NCBI GenBank assembly: GCA_003254925.1
Contig: QANZ01001255.1
Coordinates: forward strand, 1-64,000
From: Chamaecrista fasciculata
Lineage: Eukaryota; Streptophyta; Magnoliopsida; Fabales; Fabaceae
Reading direction: 5' to 3'
Length of the DNA stretch: 64,000 nt
In this document: piece after piece, positions 10,190 through 22,388 of the stretch
Layout: every line of letters begins with the position of its first letter
How positions within the stretch are numbered: the stretch's first letter is position 1
Notes under the pieces: generated by a model
Seen by the model: only the letters and a program-made list of their open reading frames with translations
What the model was told of the DNA's origin: nothing
Databases searched by the model: none
Made by a program: the position numbers and the translations under genes

Positions 10190-12080
10190 AACTAGGATTT
10201 GGCCGAGGGTCGTTTCCCGGTTCACCGCAAGATTTTCCTGCAAGATAATGAACCACAGGGGGTCTCCCTTGTGATTCACCTCCGAAGCTTAAGTTAGAGT
10301 TGGGTGATAAGAGATGAGAATATGAGCTAGCATGAGTAGCGTGAGTAACGTGTGTAACATGAGTAACGTGAGTAACGTACCTTTCATAGAGTTACCATCT
10401 TGTATTTATAGGCTCATTGAGGAGAGTCCATTTAAGGAAAATTCCTTGATTGTAAGAAGAGATATCTTCAGTGATATGGGAGGTGAATCATAATCTTTTC
10501 TATTTCATGTAGGAAGATATTGTTTTGCCAATTAAGGATAAGTGAATCACTATTTCCTTATTTCCGTAAGGCGCCTTGATGGCCAAGGCAGAATCCATGG
10601 GAAGGATCTCTGAGCGATTTTTCTTTATTGACAGCGGATCTTGGTTGATCCTTAATTGGTTCCTGATTGGTTCAGGGGATGTTTCCTTATTCCTTGCGAC
10701 CTTATGCTGCGTGGGCGCCCATGCCCTCTATGGTTATGGGCGTCCTTGCCTTAGCGGGGTTAAGGGCGTTCTCGCCCATAAACCCACCTTATGGACCTAT
10801 AGCGTGCTGGGATAAGGGCATCTTCTGCCAATTGGGCCTCCTAATTATTGGGCCTATTATCACTAGTCCCAACAAAAGAAGTGAAGCTCTGTCCCCATGA
10901 GATGTGTCCCCACGAGTAGATGACATATACAACGTTTTTCGTTGGTTTGTTTCGGGGCGCTTTGTTTTTCCATTCCTGGTGATTGGCGATTATCCCGATC
11001 TGGATTGATTCGAGACATGCTTTGCACTGCCTGTGCTGCATTGCTACTTAGGCGCTCACGCGCCTTGATCTCCTTAGCGACGTCGTGCCGTTTGGGCGTC
11101 CTTGCCTGCCCAAAGGCTTCCTGGCCCGATATTGGGCATGGAGTAACCTTGTCAGTTAGACATAGTTAATTATTGGGCCTATTATCACTAGTCCCTTTGA
11201 AAGAAGTGAGATTTTGTCCCCACGAGGGGAGTCCCGCTTAACGACGTTATCGTTCGCTTATGATTTCTTGATGGCGCCATTGGCGTCCTCGTTCCGTTTG
11301 GAGGATTTTCATGTTCCTAGCCTCATGGCTTGCGACGTTCAAGATTTTGGCGCGTTCGCTGAGGAAGTTTGAGACTTAGTTTTCATTTGAATCTCTTGAA
11401 GACCTTGGCGGTCTTTGTGTTAGGTCGCCATGCTTTCCACGAAGTCGCTGGGACTCAATTGTGAGGACGATAGCCCGTAGTCGCAGGTAAGGACGCCATG
11501 CCTTCCATGAGGGTGCTGGGACCCAAAGTTGATGTTCGATACATGCGAATGTTTTTGTGGCTAGCCTCCTAAGGGATGATGTCCGCATGGGGTGTGGGTG
11601 CCATACCCACTGGACGTCAAGGCGTCTTAGAACCAAGGGAGGATCTGTCCGCTTGGGGTGTGAGTGCCATACCCACTGGACGTCAGGGCGTTCTAAAACC
11701 AAGGGAGGATCTGTCCGCTTGGGGTGTGAGTGCCATACCCACTGGACGTCAGGGCGTCCTAGAATCGCTAAGGGCGTCCCTCTTGAGCGATTTTTGCCTC
11801 ATTGGGCTTCGGTTATGGACCGGTTGGGCATTAGGGCCCTTGCCGCTTGGCGACTTTCGTTCTTGAGATGGCGTCAACGCCTTGTTTTGTCTTTGCCATT
11901 GTAGATCTTTGAACCAATTAGGCTCTGGTTATTGACCATTGTGTGTCAGGCGCCTGATGAGGCGTGACTTTGTTTTCCCTAAGGTGGATGAGAATGTTGT
12001 CTGCGTTGATTCCATTGTCTATAATTTATATGAGGCTTTGTTTTCGATTTTGGCTAGACATCTGTCTAATATAATTCCAG
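10190..12080 (+). mobile_element. GC-rich LTR-retrotransposon-like block
   Basis: The base composition changes sharply from the AT-rich flank. Near the start there is a short array of 'gagtaacgtg' units (10335-10380), and a TATA-like 'gtatttatagg' follows at about 10393. A block of about 60 bp beginning 'ttattgggcctattatcac' is repeated (about 10846 and 11170). No retroviral protein is encoded, so it may be an LTR plus leader of a Gypsy-type element. Both ends are approximate. Confidence 0.45.
11572..11773 (+). repeat. 66-bp tandem repeat, about 3 copies
   Basis: Units start at about 11576, 11642 and 11708 and share 'gtgccatacccactggacgt' plus flanking sequence. The second and third are nearly identical; the first is 2 bp shorter. 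Since 66 is a multiple of three, frames stay open across it, but the encoded peptides have no recognisable domain. Confidence 0.8.
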
Positions 12081-13705
12081 TATAAACTGTTAGTTCAAAG
12101 ATAAATGAATCCAGTAAAAGAATTGAGAATAATAATTAATGCTTGCAACAAGACACTTTTACATCATTGTTTATTTAGAGTATATCACTCTCTCCTTCCC
12201 ATGAAATGCTCCAAGTTGATGATGGTAGATTGCGAGATTCTTGACTCAAACGCTAGCAAATGGGGGGTCCCCATGTCTCTACATTGAGACAGTTTTAGTA
12301 AATGGGCATCAAGAGCCTAATCTTCCTTGAAATGGTATGCTTGGGCATGGTGGGCGACTGCCAAGTGTTTGATCTTTCATGTGCAATCTTGGGAGGCTTT
12401 CTTGCCTCACTATTGAATTTCTGTAAAGTTCCAAAACGAAACTAAGTTGTCAATGTAGAAAAATTATCAAATGAATTTAATTGCTCAGGAATTTTTATGG
12501 TGGCGCCCATATCCATAGCGGCGCCTCGCGTACTGCGGCGCTTACGCTTACAACAACGCCCAAACTTACGGCGACGCCAGTATAAGGACTTCCAAATGCT
12601 GAGAAGTGCCTGAGTTATTAAATAAAGAAGATGATGAGTCATCACATAATCTTAATGCCAAGACAATGCTTGTTAGCATATATGAGAAAGACTAAAACAA
12701 TATTATCTAGCTATGCCTTGCCTTTTGAAAAATGGTACCAAAACCAAGCATTCTATGCGTAATATTATTCAAACAAGTCCAATCCACACGAAATTGAGCC
12801 AAGGGCCAAAAAGGATTTTACATATCCGTTAAGAAATCCAAGAATGAAAGTACCATGATTCTTGACAGTAATGGTGGTATAATGAATTTGAAGCAAAATC
12901 CTTGCTCTTAGTGTAGTCCTTATCAAGGCTACCCCTGTCTTTAAGAAAAGTAATTCAAATGCTCTTGAGGCATGGGTAAGGCGTTAGAAACAACATTGTA
13001 AAAGTTGTGCCTAGTAAATTAAAGATTACTTTCATCCACATAATAAGCATGCAAGGTGTGCAAATACAGTGTAAGCATCCAAATCAGTCAAAGTATATGA
13101 CATTGAAACTTTTCAATCTCCTATGGGCATATTCAAGGTTTATCCATATAGCTAACCATGTATATAACTTTATCAAAGTCCTCTCAGTCATTATATGAAA
13201 CACCTCATGTGCATTCTAGTTCAAATCCTAACCAATTGAGCCTCCTAATTATTGGGCCACCAAATCCTCTGTGAATGAACTTTGAAGAACTAAAATTAAC
13301 AATATGATATTTTGTTTAAAATGATTAATTAGATATATATTCATATTATATCATATATAATGGCCAAAAAATATTATATAATATATAAACAATTTAATTT
13401 AATAGGACGTCTAATTGGACACCTGCCTCGAATTCATGAACCTCGTGAGCTGTGAATTTGACCTTTCAATTTGATGAGGGCCAACTAATTAATTAATAGG
13501 AGTCTTATTTCTTCACTTTTTTAATACGTATAAGAATTAAGTGTATCTGTACATGAATCCAACAATAAACACAGGAGAAGACAATTTTTCCTTAATAATT
13601 TTTGTGAAAAGCTAACCAAAACCCTTTTAAAATAAGATTTTGCTAACTCTAAGGTACTAATCAATGTGTATCGGAAATCAAAAGATAATAAAATTCTGAA
13701 TATAC
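12081..13705. other. Unassigned, mostly AT-rich; no gene supported
   Basis: A small GC-rich patch at 12495-12575 is rich in 'ggcgcc/gcgcc' words like the neighbouring LTR block, and a 'cctcctaattattgggcc' word near 13240 repeats one at 10836. This suggests retrotransposon debris. No coding feature can be defended. Confidence 0.4.
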
Positions 13706-13708
13706 TAA

Positions 13709-14129
13709 GGGTATGTTTGGATGAAGTGTCCATGGGGAATGGAGAGGAGAGAAAGGGACAAAAGGTAAAAAAATTATGTTTGGAAGTTTTTTTAGGGAAG
13801 AGTGGAGTGGATAAGGAGGGACACTTGGCACCCCAAAATTCAATTTTTGCTGGCACCCCAAATTGGGGTGCCAAGGAAGGAGTGAACATTTTTATAATTT
13901 TTTAATGACATTTATATCCTTATACTAATCAAAATTAACATGTGTCCACTCCATTCCATTCCATTACTAATAACTTCCAAACAAGATTAACAAGTGTCCA
14001 TTCCTTTCCTCATTAAAAACTCCCAAACAACATATCTACTGAGTCCATTAATATCCTCTCATTTCCACTCTATTAGTGTCCATTAATGTCCTCTCCTCTC
14101 CATCCTCACTAAAACTCCCAAACATAGCC
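13709..14129. mobile_element. PIF/Harbinger (Tourist-like) MITE
   Basis: The ends GGGTATGTTTGG and CCAAACATAGCC are imperfect inverted repeats and are flanked by the 3-bp duplication TAA (13706-13708, 14130-14132). Terminus type and TSD fit the PIF/Harbinger superfamily. A CCCCAAATTGGGG-type palindrome lies near the middle (13858-13870). Confidence 0.75.
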
Positions 14130-14182
14130 TAATAATTCGGCCTGATTGAGTTGATAATTCAGTTATTGTCTTATTGATTAAA

Positions 14183-14586
14183 GGCCCAAGAGTATTTTTG
14201 GTCTTATAACTTTTTCTTAGGTTTTAATTTGGTCTCATAACTTTTTTGTTACACTTTGATCTCATATTTTTAAGTTAAGTTGTAGAATTGCTCCTATATC
14301 ATTTGGTTAGATTACAAAATTAGTCTCGTATATTTTGATGAAGTTGTAGAGTTGGTCTCATATCTTCGGATTAGGTGCAGAATTTGTCCCATATTTTTGG
14401 GACAGGCAGGAATGACGATGAAACTTTTTGCAAAAATATGAGACCAATTGTGTAACTTGACTAAAATATATGAAACCAAATCTGTAACTTGAGAAAAAAT
14501 TATGAAACCAAAAGTGTAACAAAAAATGTTATGAGACCAAATTTAGATTTGAGCAAAAATTATGGGACCAAAAGTGCACTTTAACC
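14183..14586. mobile_element. MULE foldback MITE, family M (copy 2)
   Basis: Arms of the family M type with a perfect 9-bp duplication TTGATTAAA (14174-14182, 14587-14595). No coding sequence. A hAT MITE later inserted into its right target duplication. Confidence 0.83.
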
Positions 14587-14597
14587 TTGATTAAAAT

Positions 14598-15175
14598 CAG
14601 GGTTATTAAAACCGGACCGGCTGATCCGACCGGTTGAACCAGGAACCAGACACTAGGCCGGTCCGAGTCAGCCTAATAACTGGCTGGACAGAGAACCGGC
14701 CTGAACCGGGGGAACCAATCAAAACCCGATGAAACTGACATGAACCGGAGGCAAACCGGTTGAACCAGATTGATTTATTTTTTTTCTTTTCTTTCTTTTT
14801 TTATTTTTTTGGTCTTTTTTTATAAATAGGGTCAAATCTTAGAGAATATTGATTATGAACCAAAATTTGATAGAGAAAGTGATCATAAAATGTCACTTGA
14901 TGATATTATATTGATAAACATTATGAAAATTGATTATCTCTATATTGATTCATGTTAATTTATGAAAATTATATTAATATGTTAATGTTATAATTGTATT
15001 TTGTAACCTAATTATGAATATTTGAATTAGAATTTTATCATTTATATATATATTTTATTATTTTTAATTTATTTATTTGTTAACAGTCCGACTCTGGTGG
15101 GACCCTGGTTGAACCATTGAACCTTGAACCGCTTCCTCGAACAGTTCAACGTCCGGTCCGGTTTTTAAAACATTG
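14598..15175. mobile_element. hAT-type MITE with 'aaaccggaccgg' ends
   Basis: The left end CAGGGTTATTAAAACCGG and the right end CCGGTTTTTAAAACATTG are inverted. The flanking 8-bp duplication ATTAAAAT (14590-14597, 15176-15183) is perfect, as expected for hAT elements. The interior has no transposase. The same type occurs at 52713-53205. Confidence 0.83.
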
Positions 15176-15474
15176 ATTAAAATACACAGTTTAGTCTTTA
15201 AAAGATAAAAATAGTATACTTATCAGTCTTTTCTATGGATTACATAGTATATCATTTTAATCTTTCAGAAACTAAAAAAGGATACCATTTTAATCTTTCA
15301 AGGACTAAATTGTGTATTTCATTTTTTCATTATCTGACTGATTAACTCGGTAATCTTTTAAAGATCATAATATTAGTTTACTTTAAAAATACTTATTTAT
15401 TCTTCATTAAATGTATATACGTTTTTATTTAAATTTTAATTAGTGCTCTAACTGTCTGAGAGTATTATTTAATA

Positions 15475-15831
15475 GGTCAAAGTTCTAATTTGGTCCTATA
15501 TCTTTTGCTAAGTTTCAATTTGGTCTCATATATTTTATTGTTGTATTTTTTTGTTACAATTGTCCCATATCTTTGGGTTAATTACATAATTAGTCCTATA
15601 TCTTTAAGTCAAGTACAGAAGTGGTCTCATATCTTTGCAAAAAGATCAATCGTCTTTTGGCAAGGATATGAGACCTATACTGCAACTTGAGCAAAAGATA
15701 CGAGACAAAGAATGTTATGGGACCAAATTGAGACCTTTTCCAAAGATACAGGACCAAAAGTGCAACAAAAAAAATATAAAATCAAATTAAGAATTGAGGA
15801 AAATATATGAAACTAAATTTACACTTTGACC
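15475..15831. mobile_element. MULE foldback MITE, family M (copy 3)
   Basis: The ends GGTCAAAGTTCTAATTTGG and ACTTTGACC are inverted. The 9-bp flanks match at 8 of 9 bases (TATTTAATA at 15466-15474, TATTTAGTA at 15832-15840). Confidence 0.8.
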
Positions 15832-16109
15832 TATTTAGTAATATATATATATATATTTAAATAAACTGAATGGTGTAATTAATTTAAAATGAAAAATAAG
15901 TTGTTCTATTCCTCATGTAATCCTTTATCTCTGGTTAAATTCGTCCTCCTATCACAAATAATATAGTAGAATAGTCTTTTCACGAATCTTGTAAAATTGA
16001 TGGGACATTTGCTAGATATATAGTAAATAGGGAGAGTAGATCTACTGAAAACAATGTTTATTAAATTGTGTAAAATACTCTCTACGAATGATGAGGATTT
16101 GTTTTTTTT

Positions 16110-16920
16110 TTTAGGTAAAAAATTTGTTTTATTTCCTAATGTTTATTTAAAGTTTCATTTTGGTTTCTAATATTTTTTTTTGTTTTGTTTTGGTCTTCAA
16201 TATTTTCCAAAAATTTCATTATTGGTCCCTAACTAGTGAATATGGTCATATTTCTCTCTCTTCAAACTCGAATGCGATTAAATCAGAATTCTGAGTTAAA
16301 CTTGATGAGTTCTTTCTTTGTTTAGTTGGAGTTATCGACAAATGAGATCAAATTGGGCTAAAATAATGAGTTGTTTGATTCATGAATCATGTCAAATCTC
16401 TCTCGTTTTTTGTCTAAATGCAACAAAATTGAAGTTACAAATTATCATTAATAAGTTATTTCTCTATCAAATTGAGACCGTTGGCAAACGAGGTCAAATA
16501 GTACCTCAAAAGTGAGTTTGGTCAAAACATCAATATTAACTTTCAAAATATTGTTTAACCTCTTTAACAACAGTCTCAACTAGACAAAAAGAAACTTGAA
16601 AAGTAACTTATAGCTCCAATTATGTTTTATTCGGACTTGAAATGAGATATATGAGCAAATTCATTAATCAAATGACTCATTTTCGGGCTCGATTTGACCT
16701 CGTTTGTCAATGACATCAGTTAGACAAAGAAAGAACGGATCAAATTTGACTTGTAGTTATGATTTAATCGCATTCGAGTTTGAAACGAGAGATATGACCA
16801 TATTCAATAATTAAGTACCAATAATGAAACTTTTAGAAAATATTAAGGAGCAAAACGGAACTAAAAATATATTAGGGACCAAAATGAAACATTAAGGTCC
16901 AAAATAAATTTTGTCCCGAT
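16110..16920. mobile_element. Foldback element with long arms
   Basis: The left arm (16114-16310) pairs with the right arm (16745-16918), e.g. 'tattattggt...gaatatggtcatatttctc' against its complement. No TSD could be fixed. Pieces of the same repeat recur at 16920-17090, 24430-24570, 34034-34290 and 41962-42210. Confidence 0.6.
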
Positions 16921-17516
16921 TTCATGTTTGATTTGATTTTTTTTGCCAATGCATCTAAGTAAATTAAGAACTTATCAAATTTAACTCATAGATCTTATTT
17001 AATTGCGTTTGAGTTTAAAATCAGAGAAATATGATCATATTCAATAGTTGGAGATCAATAATAAAATTTTTAAGAATCATTAAGAACCAGAGGGTTTTCG
17101 ACCTTCTTTTTAATATGCCGCCATTAATTCATTTTCATTTTCCATATTTTCGGTATTTCTTCCACTCAAAGTACTTACTTACTCAAGACTTTAACCAATT
17201 CTTTAAGCCAAAAAAAAAAAAAGACTTTAACCAATTCATTTATGAAATAAAGTCACAAAGAAGTGCAAAAGAAGGTTGGGTATCCAAATAATACATTTTT
17301 TTTTATATATAAAAACACTGATCTAGAAAAAGAATCCGAAGAGGAAAAGTGTATGGTAAATCATACCAACCAAAATGCTTGGAAAATATAATATATGTAT
17401 ATATATAGTTATAATTTTGATATTTTTATTTTATTTAAGTACATATTAGAGGGACATAAAATATATAAGATTATTACATTTAATTAAGTTGACATTTTAA
17501 TTAGTATTATAATATT

Positions 17517-17930
17517 GATCAAAGTACAAATTTGGTCTTATATCTTTTACTTAGTTCCTTATTTAGTCTCGTATCTTTTTTATTGTACTTTTAGTCCCAT
17601 ATCTTTGGGTTAGATCTCAATTTGGTCCCATTTCTTTTTCTGTTGCAGATTTGATCTCATATCTTTTGATCAAGTGCAAAATTGGTCTCATTTTGAAGTC
17701 AAGTGTAGAATTGGTTCCATATCTTTTGGTCATGTGAAACTAATGGTTAATCTTTTTACAAAGATATGAGACCAATTTTCCAACCTGACCAAAAGATATG
17801 AGACCAAAAATGATATGAGACCAAATTGAGACTTTTTGTAAAAATATGAGACCAAAAGTACAACAAAAAAAGACATAAAACCAAATTAGAAATTGAGCAA
17901 AAGATGTGAGACCAAATTCATATTTTAACC
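17517..17930. mobile_element. MULE foldback MITE, family M (copy 4)
   Basis: The ends GATCAAAGTACAAATTTGG and TTTTAACC are inverted. The 9-bp flanks match at 8 of 9 (TATAATATT at 17508-17516, TATAATGTT at 17931-17939). Confidence 0.78.
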
Positions 17931-18176
17931 TATAATGTTTACTCAGTTAGAAGTTAGAACAATTCTATATCGTAGTTTAATTCTGTTAAATGTTAAATAA
18001 AAATCTTTTAACTCTTGTTTTCTCAAATTACTATCAATCTTGTCTCAACCAAAAACTCTTTGTTCTATTTTTCTATCTAATCAAAAAAAAAAAAAAAGGA
18101 CCATGGGAGTTAAAATATCACGGACCCAATTGATTAAGTATTTCCACTGCACCGTGGGAGTATAAATTAAGTATTT

Positions 18177-18877
18177 GGGTAAATTACACAAAAGGACTTT
18201 GTTATTTGACCCATTTTCAGATAGGGTCCCTGTGGTTTAAAAAGTGTCAAAGTGGGGGATTGTGATTTCCTCCGTTAGCAAATAGGGTCCGGAGTGGTTT
18301 TTTCCATCCAAATTAACGGAACCAGGTTAGAATAAATTTTAAAATGGACTGTTTTGTAATTTGAGCACTTTTTTCTATTAAAACAAACTTAAAAAAGGAC
18401 TATATTGCAATTTGAACAAAAAAAATGGGACTTTCGCATTCTTCTTCCTCTTCGTCTTTCATCTTCTTCACCCAAAGTCCAAACCCTTCAATCTTTTTCT
18501 TCTTCCTCAACATCTTCTTCATCCAAACCGTCGAGGAGGTTGGTGTAGCAAGAATGGATGAAGAAGATGTTGAGGAAGAAGAAGAAGATTGAAGGGTTTG
18601 GACTTTGGGTGAAGAAGATGAAAGACGAAGAGGAAGAAGAATGCGAAAGTCTCAATTTTTTTGTTCAAATTGCAATATAGTCCTTTTTTAAGTTTGTTTT
18701 AATAGAAAAAATGCTCAAATTACAAAATAGTGTTCCGTTAATTTGGATGGAAAAAACCACTCGGGACCCTATTTGCTAACGAAGGAAACCACAAGCCCCC
18801 ACTTTGACACTTTTTGAATCACATGAACCCTATCTGAAAATGGATCAAACTACAGGGCTCTTTTGTGTAATTTACCC
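18177..18877. mobile_element. MULE-type hairpin element (701 bp, near-perfect arms)
   Basis: The arms of roughly 340 bp (18177-18515 and 18555-18877) are almost complementary along their whole length. They start GGGTAAATTACACAAAAG and end in its complement. The 9-bp duplication TAAGTATTT (18168-18176, 18878-18886) is perfect. The loop near 18520-18550 is very short. The transcript of either strand would fold into one long hairpin. Confidence 0.88.
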
Positions 18878-19279
18878 TAAGTATTTCCTCAAAGGAAAGT
18901 TCCCTTTGATCATGGACCCACCACCATAATTCTAATAATATACCTTATAATTATTTCAATTTTTATTTCTACTCCATCATCAAGATTTTCAGTTCCTCCA
19001 CCTGTGTCACAGTGCAGAGTCTCCATGGATTTGAGTAGTCGTGTCTTTTTCTCTCATTAAGAGATACTACGGCTGCTTTATCAAGAAACTTTCATTTAAA
19101 TAAAAAGAAGAAAAAAGCAGTAAGAAGATCCTGAACAAAAAACTCTTTATATGGTTGATAGAATAAAATTAAAGACAAGTTAAAATTTCTCAAATAGAGA
19201 ACTGTGCTTTAGCCAAAAATGATAAACCTAAACCAAAAAAAGGAATATATTCATAATAAAAATCCTGAGCTAATATTAA

Positions 19280-19437
19280 AGGGAACAGATCCCCTGCCGT
19301 ATCGCAGGGCGTGCGGTGCGGCAGGGACCAATGAGAATGCGCCACGTGACGCCACGTGTGCAGGTGGCGCCATATGGCGCACTCCCATTGGCCCCTGCCG
19401 CACCGCAGCCCTGCGGTACGACAGGGGATCCAAAGCC
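19280..19437. mobile_element. Small GC-rich hAT-like MITE (158 bp)
   Basis: The inverted arms share GATCCCCTG and GCAGGG..GCGGTGCGGCAGGG around a GGCGCCATATGGCGC centre. They are flanked by the 8-bp duplication AATATTAA (19272-19279, 19438-19445), which suggests the hAT superfamily. It is far more GC-rich than its surroundings. Confidence 0.7.
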
Positions 19438-19445
19438 AATATTAA

Positions 19446-20590
19446 CTTGAAAACATGAAAGCTAGCAAAGATCGAAATTGTATCGAACCAACCAAGCATA
19501 TTTTCTTCTAAACTTGATTATGTCTTACGATTTCAAGCTTCCATTTCTTGTATTTTGTACAACAAATATAGAGAAATTTGTGAAATAATATTAAGTTATG
19601 AGAGAAGAAATAGTACCTCATCAATCATAAAGATATACTCTTGCGTGTTGAATCAGAGTTATCAGCTTTCATTGGTATATGCAAACAAAATAGAAAAAGA
19701 GAAACATTCACACATTAGAATAAGAGCGAAATTTGAGATAAAACGTAAATGATGGTAATGATGAATGAATAGCAATTCTCTGCCACTATTTATAAAGTTT
19801 TTTAAAATGCCAATTATCTTTAATTTGTCATAACAAGCAAACGTAAGTTATGGCATGACATACTCAATCTGTTTCCAGAAAAGTAAGTATTCCTGAAACA
19901 AACATATAAATTTTGTTAATGACAATGTCAATCATGATCGTGATTCTAACAATCTGTCTATATAGATTACCTTTTGTGTAATTTGTTGCTCACAAATTTG
20001 AATAATATATCATATATAAACCAAAATCACATAATTGACATTGATCACCATTCATTAATTCGTCAATTGTAATCAATGTGATTATTCAAAGTTAATATGT
20101 TGTCATATTAAAAACGATGACAGGACCCGTGAGAAGCTGATGTGTGATCAATTAAGTATTACATTGCAATTATAAAATTGACATTTGGCAATTTACAGTT
20201 CAACTCATCATTTTCGGTTGCAAACTAAGCTTCCAAATTTGCAATATTAATTAGCCGTATTTATTGACACTAAAAATTTATTGCAAAATGAAGACGTGTC
20301 TAACTCCCATTGACCAATTAGTCATTAAGACATTAAATACTACAGCCACGTGACAGCCTTAAAGAGTCAATCTAATAGACCTATATTATTAGTCCTATAT
20401 ATTAGATTAGATATATTAAATTCCATCTCTTTCAAAAAGTTTACAAGATTCTATATGTATTTTATATTTATTTATAAAACCCATAATTTAATATTGCCTC
20501 TTATATTTTAAATGAATTTTTTTTGGGCCTGAAATTGAATCCATCTTTTACGTGGTGCCCAGACAAATTTTAAATAACCCATATCTCTAA
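19446..20590. other. AT-rich spacer; no gene supported
   Basis: Short frames only. No motif, RNA gene or repeat end could be defended. Confidence 0.4.
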
Positions 20591-20599
20591 TTGCTAAAC

Positions 20600-22388
20600 T
20601 CTAATGGCCAAAAAAAAAAAAAAAGTTGGTACCTGGACTCCTGTATTTCTTCCTCCCGTGTTTACCTTGCATCTTCTTCCTTACATTTCTGCTGTGCAAT
20701 TTCATCCCCTCTTCCCAGCCACTATCAGAAAGTAAAACCCTTTTTACAATTTCATCGGAAAGTGAAAACTTCCAATTTGATCGAGGTATATATGTTGTTT
20801 CATTTTGAGTTCTGTTTGTTTGATTCTCTTGGTTTTAGTTTTCTGCTTGGAACATATTTATGAAACTGATCCTGTTCTTCATTTAAGTGTCGTTAGGATG
20901 AAGGAAGTAAGGAGGGTAATTTTGTCTGAACTTTATTCAAATACCCTACTCCATTGATGTTCTTCTATGCTCCTGCATCCATTGTGTTCGTGGTTTATGC
21001 TGCTTTCTTCCATACTTGCCTGAACTTTAGTCTATCCACAGCAACTTTCACAGTGGTTAGTTAGCCTTTCCATTTTCACACTGATGTCTAAATTTGCTTG
21101 GTTTCCTTTTTGATGTTTTACTCATTTTTAAAATTGGGTGACAATTCTATTTGAAGTTTCTTTATTGCCCTGATTTTACTTGCAAGGTGTTGTGTCCATT
21201 TAGTGTATTTGTAAAGTTTGTTTCCCTGATTTCCAAGTAGTGTTCCCGGTTTAAATTTGTGGACTGATTCCGGGACATTTTAGGCACTCATTGAAGATGG
21301 TCAATCTAAAAATGGGGATGCTTCAAATTCACAATTACATATTTAGCAATCTGTTTTTCGTTATATTGATTCTCTTGCTTGGTGGATGTGTGTGTTTCAA
21401 TGGCTGAAGAAAGAGTAGGATTTGTCAAATTGAAGTTATCTCATCAACAAGAGAAAAGGGGGTAGGTTCATATAATCATCTCATAAGGGCGACAAAAAGA
21501 TTGATATCTTTAGTAATAGTTCATGGTTCAGTTTTGTTTGTAAAAAAGGAAAAAATAATTATGATTCTGCTCGATTGATGTTTTAGCCCATGTATATATA
21601 CATTTTTGGTCCATTTGCAAACTCCATTGCATCCAACTCATCAACCTTTGTTTCCAAAATTCCCCCATCTTACATTATGCTTTGTAGCAAGTTAAAGTAG
21701 TTGCATTTCGTAAGTTTAGGAAGAATCATCCATCCTATTATTTTTTTAGTATTTATTTCCTTCTCTAAAATACTTAAAACCACATTGTTTAGACTTTTAG
21801 CTTAATGGAACTTGCTTAATGTTGTTGGGTCTTAAAGTCATTGAAACTTTTGGCATTGATTGATGTTGTTGGATCTTGAAATCATTATAAATATTGCCAT
21901 GGATTAATGTTGTTGGATCTTAAAATAGAGTTAATTTTACTATTTTGGTAACACATTTGGTTTACATTCAAGTTTGTTTCTCCCATTCTTTTTTCATCTT
22001 TTGGTGTCTCAAAATGTTGTTTGGTGTTGGCGGTGTCTTTGGCATGTTTGTGTGGTTTTCTAAATTCATTTCCATGAGTTTTTATTGCTTAAAACTTCTC
22101 ATATGGTTTGGGGATATTTTTATGTGTATGTTTCAAGCTTCCTTTCTCATGCTTTTCCATCTTAAAGTGTCAATTTGCTTTTGGTCACTCCTTGGGTATG
22201 CTTTCAAGTTTTTTTCCCCCCTTTTGCTTTGCATTCTTTTATCAAATTCTGGGGTGTCAAGCCAGTGTTTTGTTTTTCCAATTATCTTGGCATGTTTGGG
22301 ATGTTTTTAAAATTAAATTAACTGGTTTTTCCATTTTTTTTAACTGCTCTAATCTTTGCAATGACACCTTAGGTTGAATTTTTTAAAA
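20600..22388 (+). pseudogene. Gene-like fragment: leader and exon-like pieces, unknown family
   Basis: A pyrimidine-rich leader-like segment (20635-20785) ends at a plausible donor 'cgag/gtatat'. A short exon-like piece at 21400-21461 reads MAEERVGFVKLKLSHQQEKR and ends at 'ggg/gtaggt'. The long T-rich stretches between look intronic. No family is recognised and no complete reading frame can be assembled. This may be the start of a decayed host gene or the product of gene capture. Confidence 0.25.

Noticed and set aside
11376..11904. Overlapping frames on both strands with a repeated peptide
   Set aside because: The open frames follow from the 66-bp tandem repeat (a multiple of three). No domain or conserved start is seen.
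20591..20863. 90-codon frame starting at a poly-A run
   Set aside because: It reads through a likely splice donor into T-rich intron-like DNA. It was kept only as part of a low-confidence gene-like fragment.
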